Shown: positions 7,598 through 15,348, counted from the stretch's first letter. The stretch is 17,796 bases of DNA from Nitrospira sp. UBA5699 (GCA_002420105.1 DIHJ01000089.1:1-17796); one strand, 5' to 3'. Numbers and translations: made by a program. The notes: a model not told the origin generated them from the sequence alone.

Positions 7598-8218
7598 ATG
7601 ACCACATTTCGATGGACCGTGATGCTGTTGTTTGCGGTCTTCACGGTTGTCGGAACTAGCGACTCCGGTCTGGCCGCGGAGAATGCAGCCGGGTCGCCGG
7701 CCAGGGCCTATTTCGCCGGCGGTTGCTTCTGGTGCATGGAGGAGGCCTTCGAAAAGGTGGACGGCGTCTTCGAGGTGGTTTCGGGTTACATGGGCGGGAC
7801 GGTGAAGAATCCCAGCTATGACGAGGTGTCGTCCGGTCGAACGGGCCACGCCGAATCCGTGGAAGTCCGCTACGATCCGGCCAGGGTGTCGTATGCGCAG
7901 CTCCTTGAAGTCTTCTGGCGCAACGTCGATCCCGTCACCCCGAACGCGCAGTTCTGCGACCACGGCAGCCAGTACCGCGCGGCCGTGTTCTACGGGAGCG
8001 ACGAAGAGCGGCGGCTGGCGGAGGACTCGAAGCGGGCAATCGAGCAGTCGAAGCGGTTTGCGACGCCGGTCGTCACGCAGGTGGTCGCGGCGTCGGAGTT
8101 TTTTCCCGCAGAAGAGTACCATCAGGACTTCTACAAAAAGAACCCCATCCGGTACAAGTACTACAAATTCAGCTGCGGGCGTGCCCAGCGTCTGGAGGCC
8201 CTGTGGGGCAAGTCCTGA
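7598..8218 (+). CDS. msrA: Exported peptide methionine sulfoxide reductase MsrA
   Basis: A 206-residue MsrA, reducing the S-epimer of methionine sulfoxide in proteins. The active-site GCFWC is at 42-46 (C43 nucleophile), with YMGGTVKNPSY (64-74) and the C-terminal EEYHQDFYKKNP (172-183) also typical. C193 (FSCG) is a likely resolving cysteine, and C120 is a further candidate. The first 27 residues are a basic start, a hydrophobic stretch and LAA, so the enzyme is probably periplasmic. GGGAGG at 7584-7589 lies 8 bases before ATG. There is no MsrB domain or msrB gene beside it. It lies 116 bases after the SLOG gene, so co-transcription is uncertain. Confidence 0.95.
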   Translation: MTTFRWTVMLLFAVFTVVGTSDSGLAAENAAGSPARAYFAGGCFWCMEEAFEKVDGVFEVVSGYMGGTVKNPSYDEVSSGRTGHAESVEVRYDPARVSYAQLLEVFWRNVDPVTPNAQFCDHGSQYRAAVFYGSDEERRLAEDSKRAIEQSKRFATPVVTQVVAASEFFPAEEYHQDFYKKNPIRYKYYKFSCGRAQRLEALWGKS

Positions 8219-8392
8219 ACCGCTGAGCGTCCTCCCGAGCGTTCTCATCAACCGGTGCAAAAAGGCGTCAGACCTCTCGCACTCTGCACAGCCTCGTCCG
8301 CACGACCGCTGCCGTCGATGGGAAGGATCCTAGCGACTTCGGTCACTTAGGTCGCGTCCGCCGTGGCATGGATGTTGACATGCTCAGGACGG

Positions 8393-8998
8393 ATGATCCG
8401 GTCTTACGAAACCAGAATTCGGGCTTTGGGGCGGGGCGTCTGCGTGGTCATGGCGTCGGTCCTGATGATCGGCATGGCTCCGACCGCGATCAAGCCCGAT
8501 TTCGAACGGCCTCATCGCTATTCCCCGCGGGAAATTCGTCGCGCGATTGCGGTGTATGCCTGGCGCTACCGTCTGGACCCCGCCTTGCTGCGCGCCGTGA
8601 TCAAGGTCGAATCGGATTTTCGGCAGCACGCGGTTTCTCGGAAGGGTGCGGTCGGCCTCATGCAGCTGACTCCGGACACGGCGGCCACCTTACGTGTGGC
8701 CGATCTTCACGATCCCGTTCAGAACATTCGGGGCGGCGCCAAACAGCTGCGCCATCTCCTCAACCTCTACGAAGACGATCTTCGGCTTGCGCTGGCCGCC
8801 TACAATGCCGGGGTGCATCGCGTAAAGGGACACCAGGTGCCCAGGATCCGTGAAACCCGCGCCTATGTCAGGAAGGTACTCAGGTACTATCGGGCCGGGC
8901 TGGCCGTTCGGACGGCGCCTCGCACCGTGGAGCCGCCGCAGGGATTCTCCGGCTGTCATGGCGGGAACCGGCGGAGGTCCGGCCAGGATGGGACGTGA
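8393..8998 (+). CDS. Lytic transglycosylase (SLT domain)
   Basis: A 201-residue murein hydrolase that would cleave the MurNAc-GlcNAc bond in periplasmic peptidoglycan. The SLT domain spans about 55-165: ALLRAVIKVESDF (64-76) holds the presumed catalytic E73, followed by GAVGLMQLTPDTA (85-97), the NIRGG turn (111-115) and LALAAYNAG (132-140). Residues 14-30 form a signal or anchor helix. A Pro/Arg/Gly-rich tail follows the domain. The start is uncertain: ATG 8393 has AGGA close upstream and gives a normal signal sequence, but in-frame ATG 8372 and GTG 8363 also exist. It converges on the minus-strand PilZ gene with a 10-base gap. The 174 bases before it hold no gene that I can see. Confidence 0.9.
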   Translation: MIRSYETRIRALGRGVCVVMASVLMIGMAPTAIKPDFERPHRYSPREIRRAIAVYAWRYRLDPALLRAVIKVESDFRQHAVSRKGAVGLMQLTPDTAATLRVADLHDPVQNIRGGAKQLRHLLNLYEDDLRLALAAYNAGVHRVKGHQVPRIRETRAYVRKVLRYYRAGLAVRTAPRTVEPPQGFSGCHGGNRRRSGQDGT

Positions 8999-9008
8999 GC
9001 CGCTGCCG

Positions 9009-9425
9009 TTATCCCTTGGATTTCATCACAAGGGCCCGAAGCCGCTCGCGCTGAGCCGGTCTGATGCCGGTGAACTCCAGGCCGAACGTGTCCCCGTCCG
9101 TCCATCGCACCACCGCTTCGTCGATCCGCAACGGCCATTGCTGGTCTTGAAGAAATAACGAGAGCTTCAACGACTGGCCGACTTTGACCTGGGTCAACGA
9201 GGTCGCCTTGCAGCCGTTGGTGGACAGATCGAGAATCGATGCTTCCCCTTCGTACTCATCGTCCCCGAAGAAAAAAAGCCGACGGTTGATCGCGACACGG
9301 CGACCGCGGCGCTCCGCTCCGGATGCGTAATCCGGGCGGTTTGTCTTTTCATTCGAGGAGGAATCGTCGTTACCCACGGGAGCCCTTTCTGATGAACCGT
9401 TTTCATCCGGATACGATGCACTCAC
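9009..9425 (-). CDS. PilZ domain protein 1 (putative c-di-GMP receptor)
   Basis: A 138-residue soluble protein. A polar, Ser/Asn-rich N-terminal tail (1-36) is followed by a PilZ domain with RxxxR (R39-R43) and D/NxSxxG as DLSTNG (66-71), the two motifs that bind cyclic di-GMP. The domain ends with VVRWTDGDTFGLEF, which is nearly shared with PilZ protein 2 in this window (VRWSSGRKFGLEF), so the two are probably paralogues. The start is GTG 9425; no in-frame ATG precedes the domain and the purine-rich GGGTAGGG abuts the start, so the exact start is uncertain. It diverges from the aminotransferase gene and converges on the transglycosylase. Confidence 0.85.
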   Translation of the reverse strand: MSASYPDENGSSERAPVGNDDSSSNEKTNRPDYASGAERRGRRVAINRRLFFFGDDEYEGEASILDLSTNGCKATSLTQVKVGQSLKLSLFLQDQQWPLRIDEAVVRWTDGDTFGLEFTGIRPAQRERLRALVMKSKG

Positions 9426-9601
9426 CCCTACCCAAATTCTAGGTGACGCGGGTGGCGTCCGCCTTCCCCAAGAGCGCTAACCCCAACGGGGGAATAGAAG
9501 AACCGCCATGGGCCGACTCTAACATGACCCGTTAAAGACTGTAACGAAAATCACGTAAGAATCCATGAGGGTCTGCCGCGGGAAAGCGGGCCCGCCGGAG
9601 G

Positions 9602-9628
9602 GAGCGCTTGACCTTTCCGGAAGCGCTC
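9602..9628 (+). promoter_or_regulatory. Perfect 8-base inverted repeat upstream of the aminotransferase gene
   Basis: GAGCGCTT (9602-9609) and AAGCGCTC (9621-9628) flank an 11-base centre, 30 bases before the aminotransferase ATG. It could be an operator or a leader hairpin. Each arm contains AGCGCT, itself a palindrome, and a third AGCGCT is at 9473-9478 in the same gap. No convincing -35/-10 pair was found beside it. Confidence 0.35.
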
Positions 9629-9657
9629 TGCGACAAAAGGACAACAAGGAGGGGGTC

Positions 9658-10818
9658 ATGGGGGGAAGGTGTGTAAACGAACGGATGGCGTTATTGGGGC
9701 ATTCGGAAATCCGTGCCATGACGCAGGCCTGCGTCATGGCGAAGGGGCTGAACATGGCGCAAGGGGTCTGCGACACTGCCGTGCCTCCCGTCGTGCTCGA
9801 AGCCGCGGCGCAGGCGATGGGCCGGGGGATGAACGTGTACTCCCGATTCGACGGCCTGGCGGAATTGCGGCAGGCGTTGGCCGCCAAGTTGTTGCGGGAC
9901 AACGGCATCCGCGCAAATCCGGAAAGCGAAATCACGGTGAGCGCCGGGGCCACCGGCTCGTTTCATGCGGCCTGTCTGGCGCTGCTGACTCCGGGAGACG
10001 AAGTCATCCTGTTCGAACCCTACTACCAGTACCACATCAGCGCCCTGCTGGCCGTGGAAGCGAAGCCCGTCGTCGTGAAGATGCGCCATCCGGATTGGAC
10101 GCTCCCGTTAGACGCGGTCGAACAGGCCGTCACGGCGCGAACCAGAGCGGTCGTCGTGAATTCGCCAGGGAATCCCTCGGGAAAAGTCTTCAGCCGGGAG
10201 GAACTTGACGGAGTGGCCCGGATCGCCAAGCGGCACGATCTGTTTGTATTTACCGATGAAATATACGAATACTTTCTCTACGACGGCCGCCGGCATATCA
10301 GCATGGCTTCCCTGCCAGACATGGCCGAGCGGACGATCACCATCGGCGGGTACTCGAAAACGTTCAGCATTACCGGCTGGCGGATCGGGTACAGCGTGGC
10401 GGCGGCGCCATGGGCGCAGGCCATCGGCGCCATGAACGATCTGCTGTACGTCTGCGCGCCGACTCCACTGCAGGCGGGCGTGGCCGCGGGCATTCAACAG
10501 CTGCCGGACTCCTTCTACCGGCAACAGGCGAAGGACTATCAGGCGAAGCGGGATCGGTTTTGCGCCGCCCTGGCCCGGGCCGGTCTCCCGCCGTCGGTTC
10601 CGCAGGGCGCGTATTACGTGCTGGCGGACGCGATCAGACTGCCGGGGAACACGGGGAAAGAGCGGGCCATGTATCTGCTGCAGACCGTCGGCGTCGCCGG
10701 CGTTCCCGGCGAGGCGTTTTTCGCGGGGCCGGAAGGCGCGCGATATCTCCGCTTCAGCTACGCCAAGACCGATGCCGACCTGGACGAAGCATGCCGGCGG
10801 ATCGCGAAACTCTCCTGA
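9658..10818 (+). CDS. Class I/II PLP-dependent aminotransferase
   Basis: A 386-residue fold-type I aminotransferase, cytosolic. Visible hallmarks are YSRFDGLAELRQALA (61-75), the cofactor-binding SAGATGSFHAACLAL (95-109), NSPGNPSGKVFS (168-179), TDEIYEYF (199-206), the lysine motif YSKTFSITGWRIGY (232-245, Schiff-base K234) and the carboxylate-binding R365 in YLRFSYAK. The sequence is of the aspartate/aromatic/kynurenine type; the amino donor cannot be told from sequence. ATG 9658 has a very strong ribosome site, AAGGAGG, at 9646-9652. The frame is open to 9565, but that upstream part lacks family similarity. A lipoprotein gene begins 41 bases after the stop and a PilZ gene follows it, possibly on one transcript. 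Confidence 0.93.
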   Translation: MGGRCVNERMALLGHSEIRAMTQACVMAKGLNMAQGVCDTAVPPVVLEAAAQAMGRGMNVYSRFDGLAELRQALAAKLLRDNGIRANPESEITVSAGATGSFHAACLALLTPGDEVILFEPYYQYHISALLAVEAKPVVVKMRHPDWTLPLDAVEQAVTARTRAVVVNSPGNPSGKVFSREELDGVARIAKRHDLFVFTDEIYEYFLYDGRRHISMASLPDMAERTITIGGYSKTFSITGWRIGYSVAAAPWAQAIGAMNDLLYVCAPTPLQAGVAAGIQQLPDSFYRQQAKDYQAKRDRFCAALARAGLPPSVPQGAYYVLADAIRLPGNTGKERAMYLLQTVGVAGVPGEAFFAGPEGARYLRFSYAKTDADLDEACRRIAKLS

Positions 10819-10859
10819 CGCGAACCCGCGAACGCTTGTTCCTGCGGCAGGCTCATGGT

Positions 10860-11342
10860 ATGAGAATCGTCATGTCCCATTCCGGCTGGAAGCTGTTCGT
10901 CGTGACGACGGTGCTTTTCTCGACCGCCGCTTGTACGAGACCGTCCGTTCAACCTGACGAATCGCTGCGGCCTCCGGTTCCCGCGCCTCCCGGCGCGTCG
11001 GAGGATCGCGCGGTGTTGGCCGGGGAGTGGGAGTACGAGGACGGCGCCGTCGTGACGCTCAAGCTCGACGAGCAGGGAAACGGGACCTACGCCTGGAAAG
11101 AGGGGCGGTTTGAAACCACCGCGTTGACCGGACGGACCTGGCGCGGCATGTGGTTCCAAAAGGAGAACGACCGGGAAGGCGGATTTACCGTGGAGTTCGC
11201 GCCCGATTTCTCGGAAGGAGAAGGGCGTTGGTGGTACAGCCGCATCGGCGTGGACCATACGCCGGAGCAGCCGGGCGGCACGTTTCATCTGACGAGGAAG
11301 CTGTCCCACGCCCGTGCCGCTGAGACCTCTCCGGCTCCGTGA
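10860..11342 (+). CDS. Small putative lipoprotein
   Basis: A 160-residue hypothetical protein. The N-terminus has a basic and hydrophobic export signal ending in STAAC (C25), a plausible though not ideal lipobox, and a Pro-rich linker follows (about 30-47). The rest is Trp/Gly-rich and strand-like: LAGEWEYEDGAVVTLKLD (53-70), GTYAWKEGRF (75-84), WRGMWFQ (94-100) and GRWWYSRIG (122-130). This pattern suggests a small beta-barrel or lipocalin-like domain. I do not recognise a named family. ATG 10860 has AGG 8 bases upstream; ATG 10872 is a shorter option. It sits between the aminotransferase and PilZ protein 2. Confidence 0.68.
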   Translation: MRIVMSHSGWKLFVVTTVLFSTAACTRPSVQPDESLRPPVPAPPGASEDRAVLAGEWEYEDGAVVTLKLDEQGNGTYAWKEGRFETTALTGRTWRGMWFQKENDREGGFTVEFAPDFSEGEGRWWYSRIGVDHTPEQPGGTFHLTRKLSHARAAETSPAP

Positions 11343-11390
11343 GGCCGATGATCGCAACATCAATCATCCGACAGGGGGGAGGCTAGCCCG

Positions 11391-11711
11391 GTGGAGTCGA
11401 GGAAATCATCCCGCTTCGCCGTCCAGCTCCCCCTCTCGTTCACCGAAGCCCAGCGTGCCTCGAACGGGGTCATCCTCAACATTTCCCGCGAAGGCTGCAT
11501 GGTCACGGCGGAGCAGGTACCCGTTGTCCCGAATTACCTGCAACTGGACATGCAATTGCGGGAAGGGCAGCAGGCGGTCCGTGTTGAACTGGCGGCGGTC
11601 CGCTGGTCTTCCGGAAGGAAATTCGGGCTGGAATTCATCAAGCTGGGGGCTGACCAGCAGGAACGGCTGGCGGCATTCCTGACGATGCTCGAGGAGAACG
11701 CCCTCTCCTGA
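11391..11711 (+). CDS. PilZ domain protein 2 (putative c-di-GMP receptor)
   Basis: A 106-residue protein that is essentially one PilZ domain. RxxxR is R4-R8 (RKSSR) and the second motif is NISREG (30-35), both intact for cyclic di-GMP binding. The core ends with VRWSSGRKFGLEF (70-82) and a short helix. The start is GTG 11391 with GGAGG at 11378-11382, 8 bases upstream, which decides the start in the absence of a suitable ATG. It lies 48 bases after the lipoprotein gene and converges on the PilB-type ATPase gene with 26 bases between stops. The ATPase is a natural candidate target, which is inference. Confidence 0.87.
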   Translation: MESRKSSRFAVQLPLSFTEAQRASNGVILNISREGCMVTAEQVPVVPNYLQLDMQLREGQQAVRVELAAVRWSSGRKFGLEFIKLGADQQERLAAFLTMLEENALS

Positions 11712-11737
11712 GTCGGGGAGCCGTCAGGTCCTTCTTT

Positions 11738-13489
11738 CTACTTCATGGCGACGGAGCGGACCTGCTTGTACGTCGTCGAGCCGGTCAGCACCTTGTGAAT
11801 CCCGTCCTGCAGCAGCGTGGTCATGCCCGCTTTCATGGCAAGGCGTTGCATCTCGGATGTTTTCGCGCGGCTCTGGATCATGTTCTTGATCTCCTCCGAA
11901 TTACGGAACAGCTCGTGGAGCGGCACTCGTCCCTTGAATCCGGAGTGGTTGCAGGCGTCGCATCCCCGCCCCCGATACAGACGAAAGTCGTCCCCGTAGG
12001 CGATATTGAGTTGTTCCCAAGCCTGGATTCCATAGGCACGCGCCAGTTCGTCGAATTCCTCGTGCGAGGGGCGATACGCTTCCTTGCAGACGGAGCAGAT
12101 CCGCTTGCACAACCGTTTGGCCAGCACACCGAGCATTGCGTCGGCGAAGTTGAACGGATCCAGGCCCATGTCCAGCAGGCGTGTGACGGTTTCCACGGCG
12201 CTGTTGGTGTGCAGGGTGCTCAAAACCAGATGCCCGGTCAATGACGCCTCGATGGCGACGTTGGCCGTTTCCATGTCGCGCATTTCGCCGATCATGATGA
12301 TATCGGGATCCGCACGCAGGAACGAGCGCATCGCGGTGGCGAAGGTGAATCCGATCTTGGGGTGCACCTGCACCTGACGCAAGCCGTCCTGCGAGATTTC
12401 GATCGGATCTTCGGCCGTCCAGATCTTCCGCTCGTCCGTGTTGAGATGTCTCAGGATGCCGTGCAGAGTGGTGGTTTTGCCTGAGCCCGTCGGCCCGACG
12501 CAAAGGATGAGCCCGTAGGGCTGCTCCGCCAGCTCCAGGAGAGAGGTGAGGGTGCCGGGTTCGAACTCCATCGCTTCGAGCGGCAGCGGCTCCTTTGCCG
12601 AGAGCACGCGCATCGCCACGTCTTCGTTGCCGCCCGAGGTCGGCAGCGTGGCCACCCGCAATTCGATCTGCCGGTCGTTGCCCAGTCGAAAGCGGATCTT
12701 GCCGTCCTGAGGTTTCCGGCGTTCCGCGATGTCGAGATGCGCCATGATCTTGATGCGCGAGACCAGCGCGCGTCGGTACGCGGCCGGGACGCGCATGGAG
12801 GTGAAGCAGGTGCCGTCGACGCGGAAGCGGATGGCCGTTTCCTTCTTGTCCGAGTAGGGCTCGATGTGAATGTCGGAGGCCTCCTTGCGGTAGGCCTCGA
12901 CGATGATCTGGTTCGCCAGCCGCACGATGGCCGAATCGTTTTCGTCGACGGGATCGGCATCCTCGGCGCCCTCGCGCTCGACGCGCGCCTCGCTGCGGAG
13001 TTCGCCCAGCGTGTCGGACAGCGAGCCGACATCGGTGTCACCTCCGGCCGCCGAGAGGAATTGTTCGAGATCCCGTTGCAGGCTGACGGAAAAACGGATC
13101 GTCAGGCCGGGGAAGGCGCGCCGAATGTCCCCGCCTTTCTCGAGATCGTGAGGATTGTCGATGAGGACGTCGAGCACCTGATCGTGCCGCTTGAGCGGAA
13201 TCCAGTGATGATTCTTCAGATAGTCCTGGCTCAGGTCCTTCAGCAAGGCGGGATCGACCGTGATACGGTCGTCGAAGGGCACATACGGACAGTCGTAGAA
13301 CTCGCTGAGTGCTTTGCCCAGTCTGGCCTTCGGGACCCGGTACTTGTCGAGGAGCAGGGACTCCAGCGACGTCGAGCCGTCCATCGCCTCCTGGAAGACT
13401 TTGATCAGGTCGGCCTGCCGGATAAAGCCTTCGGCGATCAGAGGATCGAAGGCGCGCGGTTCGATCGTGCTGCGGGAGGTTTTCTGCAT
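11738..13489 (-). CDS. PilB/GspE-type secretion or pilus assembly ATPase
   Basis: A 583-residue type II secretion / type IV pilus assembly ATPase that works on the inner face of the membrane. The Walker A box is GPTGSGKTT (332-340), the Asp box TAEDPIE (358-364), Walker B DPDIIMIGEMRD (394-405) and the His box TGHLVLSTLHTNSA (418-431). Zinc-binding cysteines form CSVC (465-468) and CDAC (510-513). The N-terminus (about 10-75) has the shape of a MshEN/GspE N-domain, but the usual RLG motifs of c-di-GMP binders are degenerate. An acidic linker lies near 150-185. Length is normal. The ATG has no clear ribosome site, and a stop upstream excludes a longer form. No pilin, platform protein or secretin gene adjoins, so the machine it drives lies elsewhere. 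Confidence 0.93.
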   Translation of the reverse strand: MQKTSRSTIEPRAFDPLIAEGFIRQADLIKVFQEAMDGSTSLESLLLDKYRVPKARLGKALSEFYDCPYVPFDDRITVDPALLKDLSQDYLKNHHWIPLKRHDQVLDVLIDNPHDLEKGGDIRRAFPGLTIRFSVSLQRDLEQFLSAAGGDTDVGSLSDTLGELRSEARVEREGAEDADPVDENDSAIVRLANQIIVEAYRKEASDIHIEPYSDKKETAIRFRVDGTCFTSMRVPAAYRRALVSRIKIMAHLDIAERRKPQDGKIRFRLGNDRQIELRVATLPTSGGNEDVAMRVLSAKEPLPLEAMEFEPGTLTSLLELAEQPYGLILCVGPTGSGKTTTLHGILRHLNTDERKIWTAEDPIEISQDGLRQVQVHPKIGFTFATAMRSFLRADPDIIMIGEMRDMETANVAIEASLTGHLVLSTLHTNSAVETVTRLLDMGLDPFNFADAMLGVLAKRLCKRICSVCKEAYRPSHEEFDELARAYGIQAWEQLNIAYGDDFRLYRGRGCDACNHSGFKGRVPLHELFRNSEEIKNMIQSRAKTSEMQRLAMKAGMTTLLQDGIHKVLTGSTTYKQVRSVAMK

Positions 13490-13654
13490 GGAGTGAACGG
13501 AGAAGGGATTGCCTATGCCAAATGATGCCGCTATCGATGATCGAAGACCAGCGTACTAAGAAGCCTCCCGAGCGGCAAGAAATTTCACAATGATGGGCAT
13601 GGGACCGGGCTGACCGGCGGGCAGGCTGTCCGGCGAGCGGCTCGAAGGGCCGGT

Positions 13655-14545
13655 TTACGGGTTGCGTTCGTCGATCGGCGGATTCACGACCTCGAACAAC
13701 GAAGCGTAGTCGGCGTCATGCAGGTTCCGGCTCAAGGCCTTGAGCAGGAGCGGGCGAATGCCTTCGGCTGAGCTGCATTCCAGTCCGAGTCGGCGCGCCG
13801 CCGCCAAGAAGAGCTCCACGTCCTTGAGCAGGTGGGCGGTTGAGAAGTTGGGGTTCCGGTAGTCATGGGCGAGCAGCCGCGGGAGCTTTTTCTGAAACAT
13901 CGGCGCGTACAACGCGCTGGCTTCCAGCACGTGCATGAAATCCTTCACCGGCACCGAGGACCGTTGAACCAGTCCCAGCGCGAGGGAAAACGCCGCGATT
14001 TCTGCGGCAATGAGGGAATTCAGGGCCAGTTTCAACGCGGAGGCGGAACCGACGGGTCCGATCAGACGCGGATCGGAAGCGAGGGATTGCAGCAGCGGTT
14101 TCCATCGGAGGAACTGCTCCTCCGTCGCCCCCACCATCGCCAGCAATGTTCCCGCGAGGGCTTCCGCGATGCTTCCCAGCACCGGTGCTTCGAGATAGCG
14201 GCCTCCGGCGCGTTCGACTTGTCGTTCCAGGTCAAGGCTCTGATCGGAGCCGATGGTGCCCATTTGAATCACGGTGCGGCCGGACAGTTCCTCCCGGCAT
14301 CGCGGCTCCAGCAGGACTGCCTGGATCGCCTGCATGTCGGCGAGCAGAAGCAGCACGCACCCGGATCCGGCAAGAGCCTGCCAGGGAGACTCGACGATCC
14401 GGACGCCCAACGGGACCAGCGGGAGCGCCTTTTCCCTGGTTCGGTTGTAGGCAAGCACTCTGTGGCCGGTGGTCTGCAACCGTTGTGCGACGGCTTTTCC
14501 CAACAATCCGGTTCCCAGCAAGGCGACGGTCCCAGGGGAAGTCAT
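13655..14545 (-). CDS. Beta-hydroxyacid dehydrogenase-type NAD(P)-dependent reductase
   Basis: A 296-residue member of the 3-hydroxyisobutyrate/6-phosphogluconate dehydrogenase-like family. The nucleotide site is LLGTGLLGKAVAQRL (9-23), with AYNRTREK (32-39) suggesting NADP preference. The substrate loop is MGTIGSDQS (95-103), EAPVLGSIAEALAG (119-132) follows, and the catalytic lysine is in SALKLALN (K172, N176). Relatives reduce glyoxylate, succinic semialdehyde or similar small aldehydes; the substrate here is not known. The start ATG 14545 has AAGGA about 8 bases upstream. The frame continues upstream inside the phosphatase gene but without family features. It overlaps the phosphatase stop by 4 bases (ATGA), so the two are translationally coupled. 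Confidence 0.9.
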   Translation of the reverse strand: MTSPGTVALLGTGLLGKAVAQRLQTTGHRVLAYNRTREKALPLVPLGVRIVESPWQALAGSGCVLLLLADMQAIQAVLLEPRCREELSGRTVIQMGTIGSDQSLDLERQVERAGGRYLEAPVLGSIAEALAGTLLAMVGATEEQFLRWKPLLQSLASDPRLIGPVGSASALKLALNSLIAAEIAAFSLALGLVQRSSVPVKDFMHVLEASALYAPMFQKKLPRLLAHDYRNPNFSTAHLLKDVELFLAAARRLGLECSSAEGIRPLLLKALSRNLHDADYASLFEVVNPPIDERNP

Positions 14546-15348
14546 GAGTAGTCCTTCTGCGCGTCCGCCCGGTCGGCATGAGCCTGGAGCAGCGGACGCA
14601 ACTCCCGGCCCGCCGAGGCCGCGACGGCGATCACGCCGCGAAACTGAGGCGTCGGCTGGTTGAACGTGAATGGGCGGCCTTCGGCGTCCGCAACGGACCC
14701 TCCGCTTTCTTCGATCAGCAGTACGCCGGCCGCCAGGTCCCATTCGTTCTCCGGCTCGATGGTCAGGGTGGCCTGAACGCGGCCGGCCGCCACCAGCGCC
14801 AGCGCATTGGCGATCGAGAGCATGGGGCGGCACCGGACGAGCCCCTCGAGGCCGGCCCAGCGGGCATTCCGGAACTCCCGAGGGCTGACCATGACGAGCG
14901 ACGGAGTCTCCGGCGACGGGGCTCGGGGAAGCGGCTTCCCGTTCAGCAGGAGGCTTTCGCCGCGTACGGCGGTGAAGAGCTCGTCGGTGGAGGGATTGAA
15001 GATGGCCGCCAGTACGGGTTTGCCCTGCTCCACCAGCGCGACGGAAATGCAGAACTCCGGCAGCCGGTTCACGTAGGCCCTGGTGCCGTCGATGGGGTCC
15101 ACGATCCAGACACGGCGCTGCGCGAGACGGGCTCCGTCGTCGGGCGATTCCTCGGACAGCCACCCGTCCTCGGGAAAATGGTCCCGTCGCATCTCGTGCA
15201 GCAGACGGTTGACCTCCAGGTCGGCCGTCGTGACCGGCGAGCGATCGTGCTTGAGCCGGACATCGAAACCGCGGCGGGCCAGCTCCATCGCCCGCGCGCC
15301 CGCCCGTCTGATCGTCTCGTTCAACCGCGCTTGTTCACGTTCCATCAT
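14542..15348 (-). CDS. Inositol monophosphatase-family enzyme, CysQ-like
   Basis: A 268-residue metal-dependent phosphatase. Metal and substrate motifs are visible: DRSPVTTADLEVN (35-47), WLSEES (63-68), DPIDGTRAYV (84-93) and ENEWDLAAG (201-209). The DPIDGT followed by PEFCISVALVEQGKPVLAAI is closest in my memory to CysQ, which hydrolyses 3'-phosphoadenosine 5'-phosphate made by sulfate assimilation; inositol monophosphate or histidinol phosphate are alternatives. The start is ATG 15348 or the next codon; only a weak GAGA precedes it. It is divergent from corA, with 138 bases between, and its stop overlaps the start of the reductase gene by 4 bases. Confidence 0.88.
   Translation of the reverse strand: MMEREQARLNETIRRAGARAMELARRGFDVRLKHDRSPVTTADLEVNRLLHEMRRDHFPEDGWLSEESPDDGARLAQRRVWIVDPIDGTRAYVNRLPEFCISVALVEQGKPVLAAIFNPSTDELFTAVRGESLLLNGKPLPRAPSPETPSLVMVSPREFRNARWAGLEGLVRCRPMLSIANALALVAAGRVQATLTIEPENEWDLAAGVLLIEESGGSVADAEGRPFTFNQPTPQFRGVIAVAASAGRELRPLLQAHADRADAQKDYS

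Noticed and set aside
8333..8355. GCGAC-N13-GTCGC before the transglycosylase
   Set aside because: Short arms and wide loop; expected by chance in GC-rich DNA.
11707..11737. CCTGA-N12-TCAGG with a T/C tail as terminator between PilZ 2 and the ATPase gene
   Set aside because: Only 5 pairs with a 12-base loop and an interrupted T tract; too weak to call.
12737..13525. 262-codon plus-strand frame opposite the ATPase gene
   Set aside because: Mirror of the PilB coding frame; no domain and no ribosome site.
14546..15163. Extension of the reductase gene into the phosphatase gene
   Set aside because: Arg/Pro-rich frame shadow of the phosphatase; the NAD-binding fold begins right after ATG 14545.
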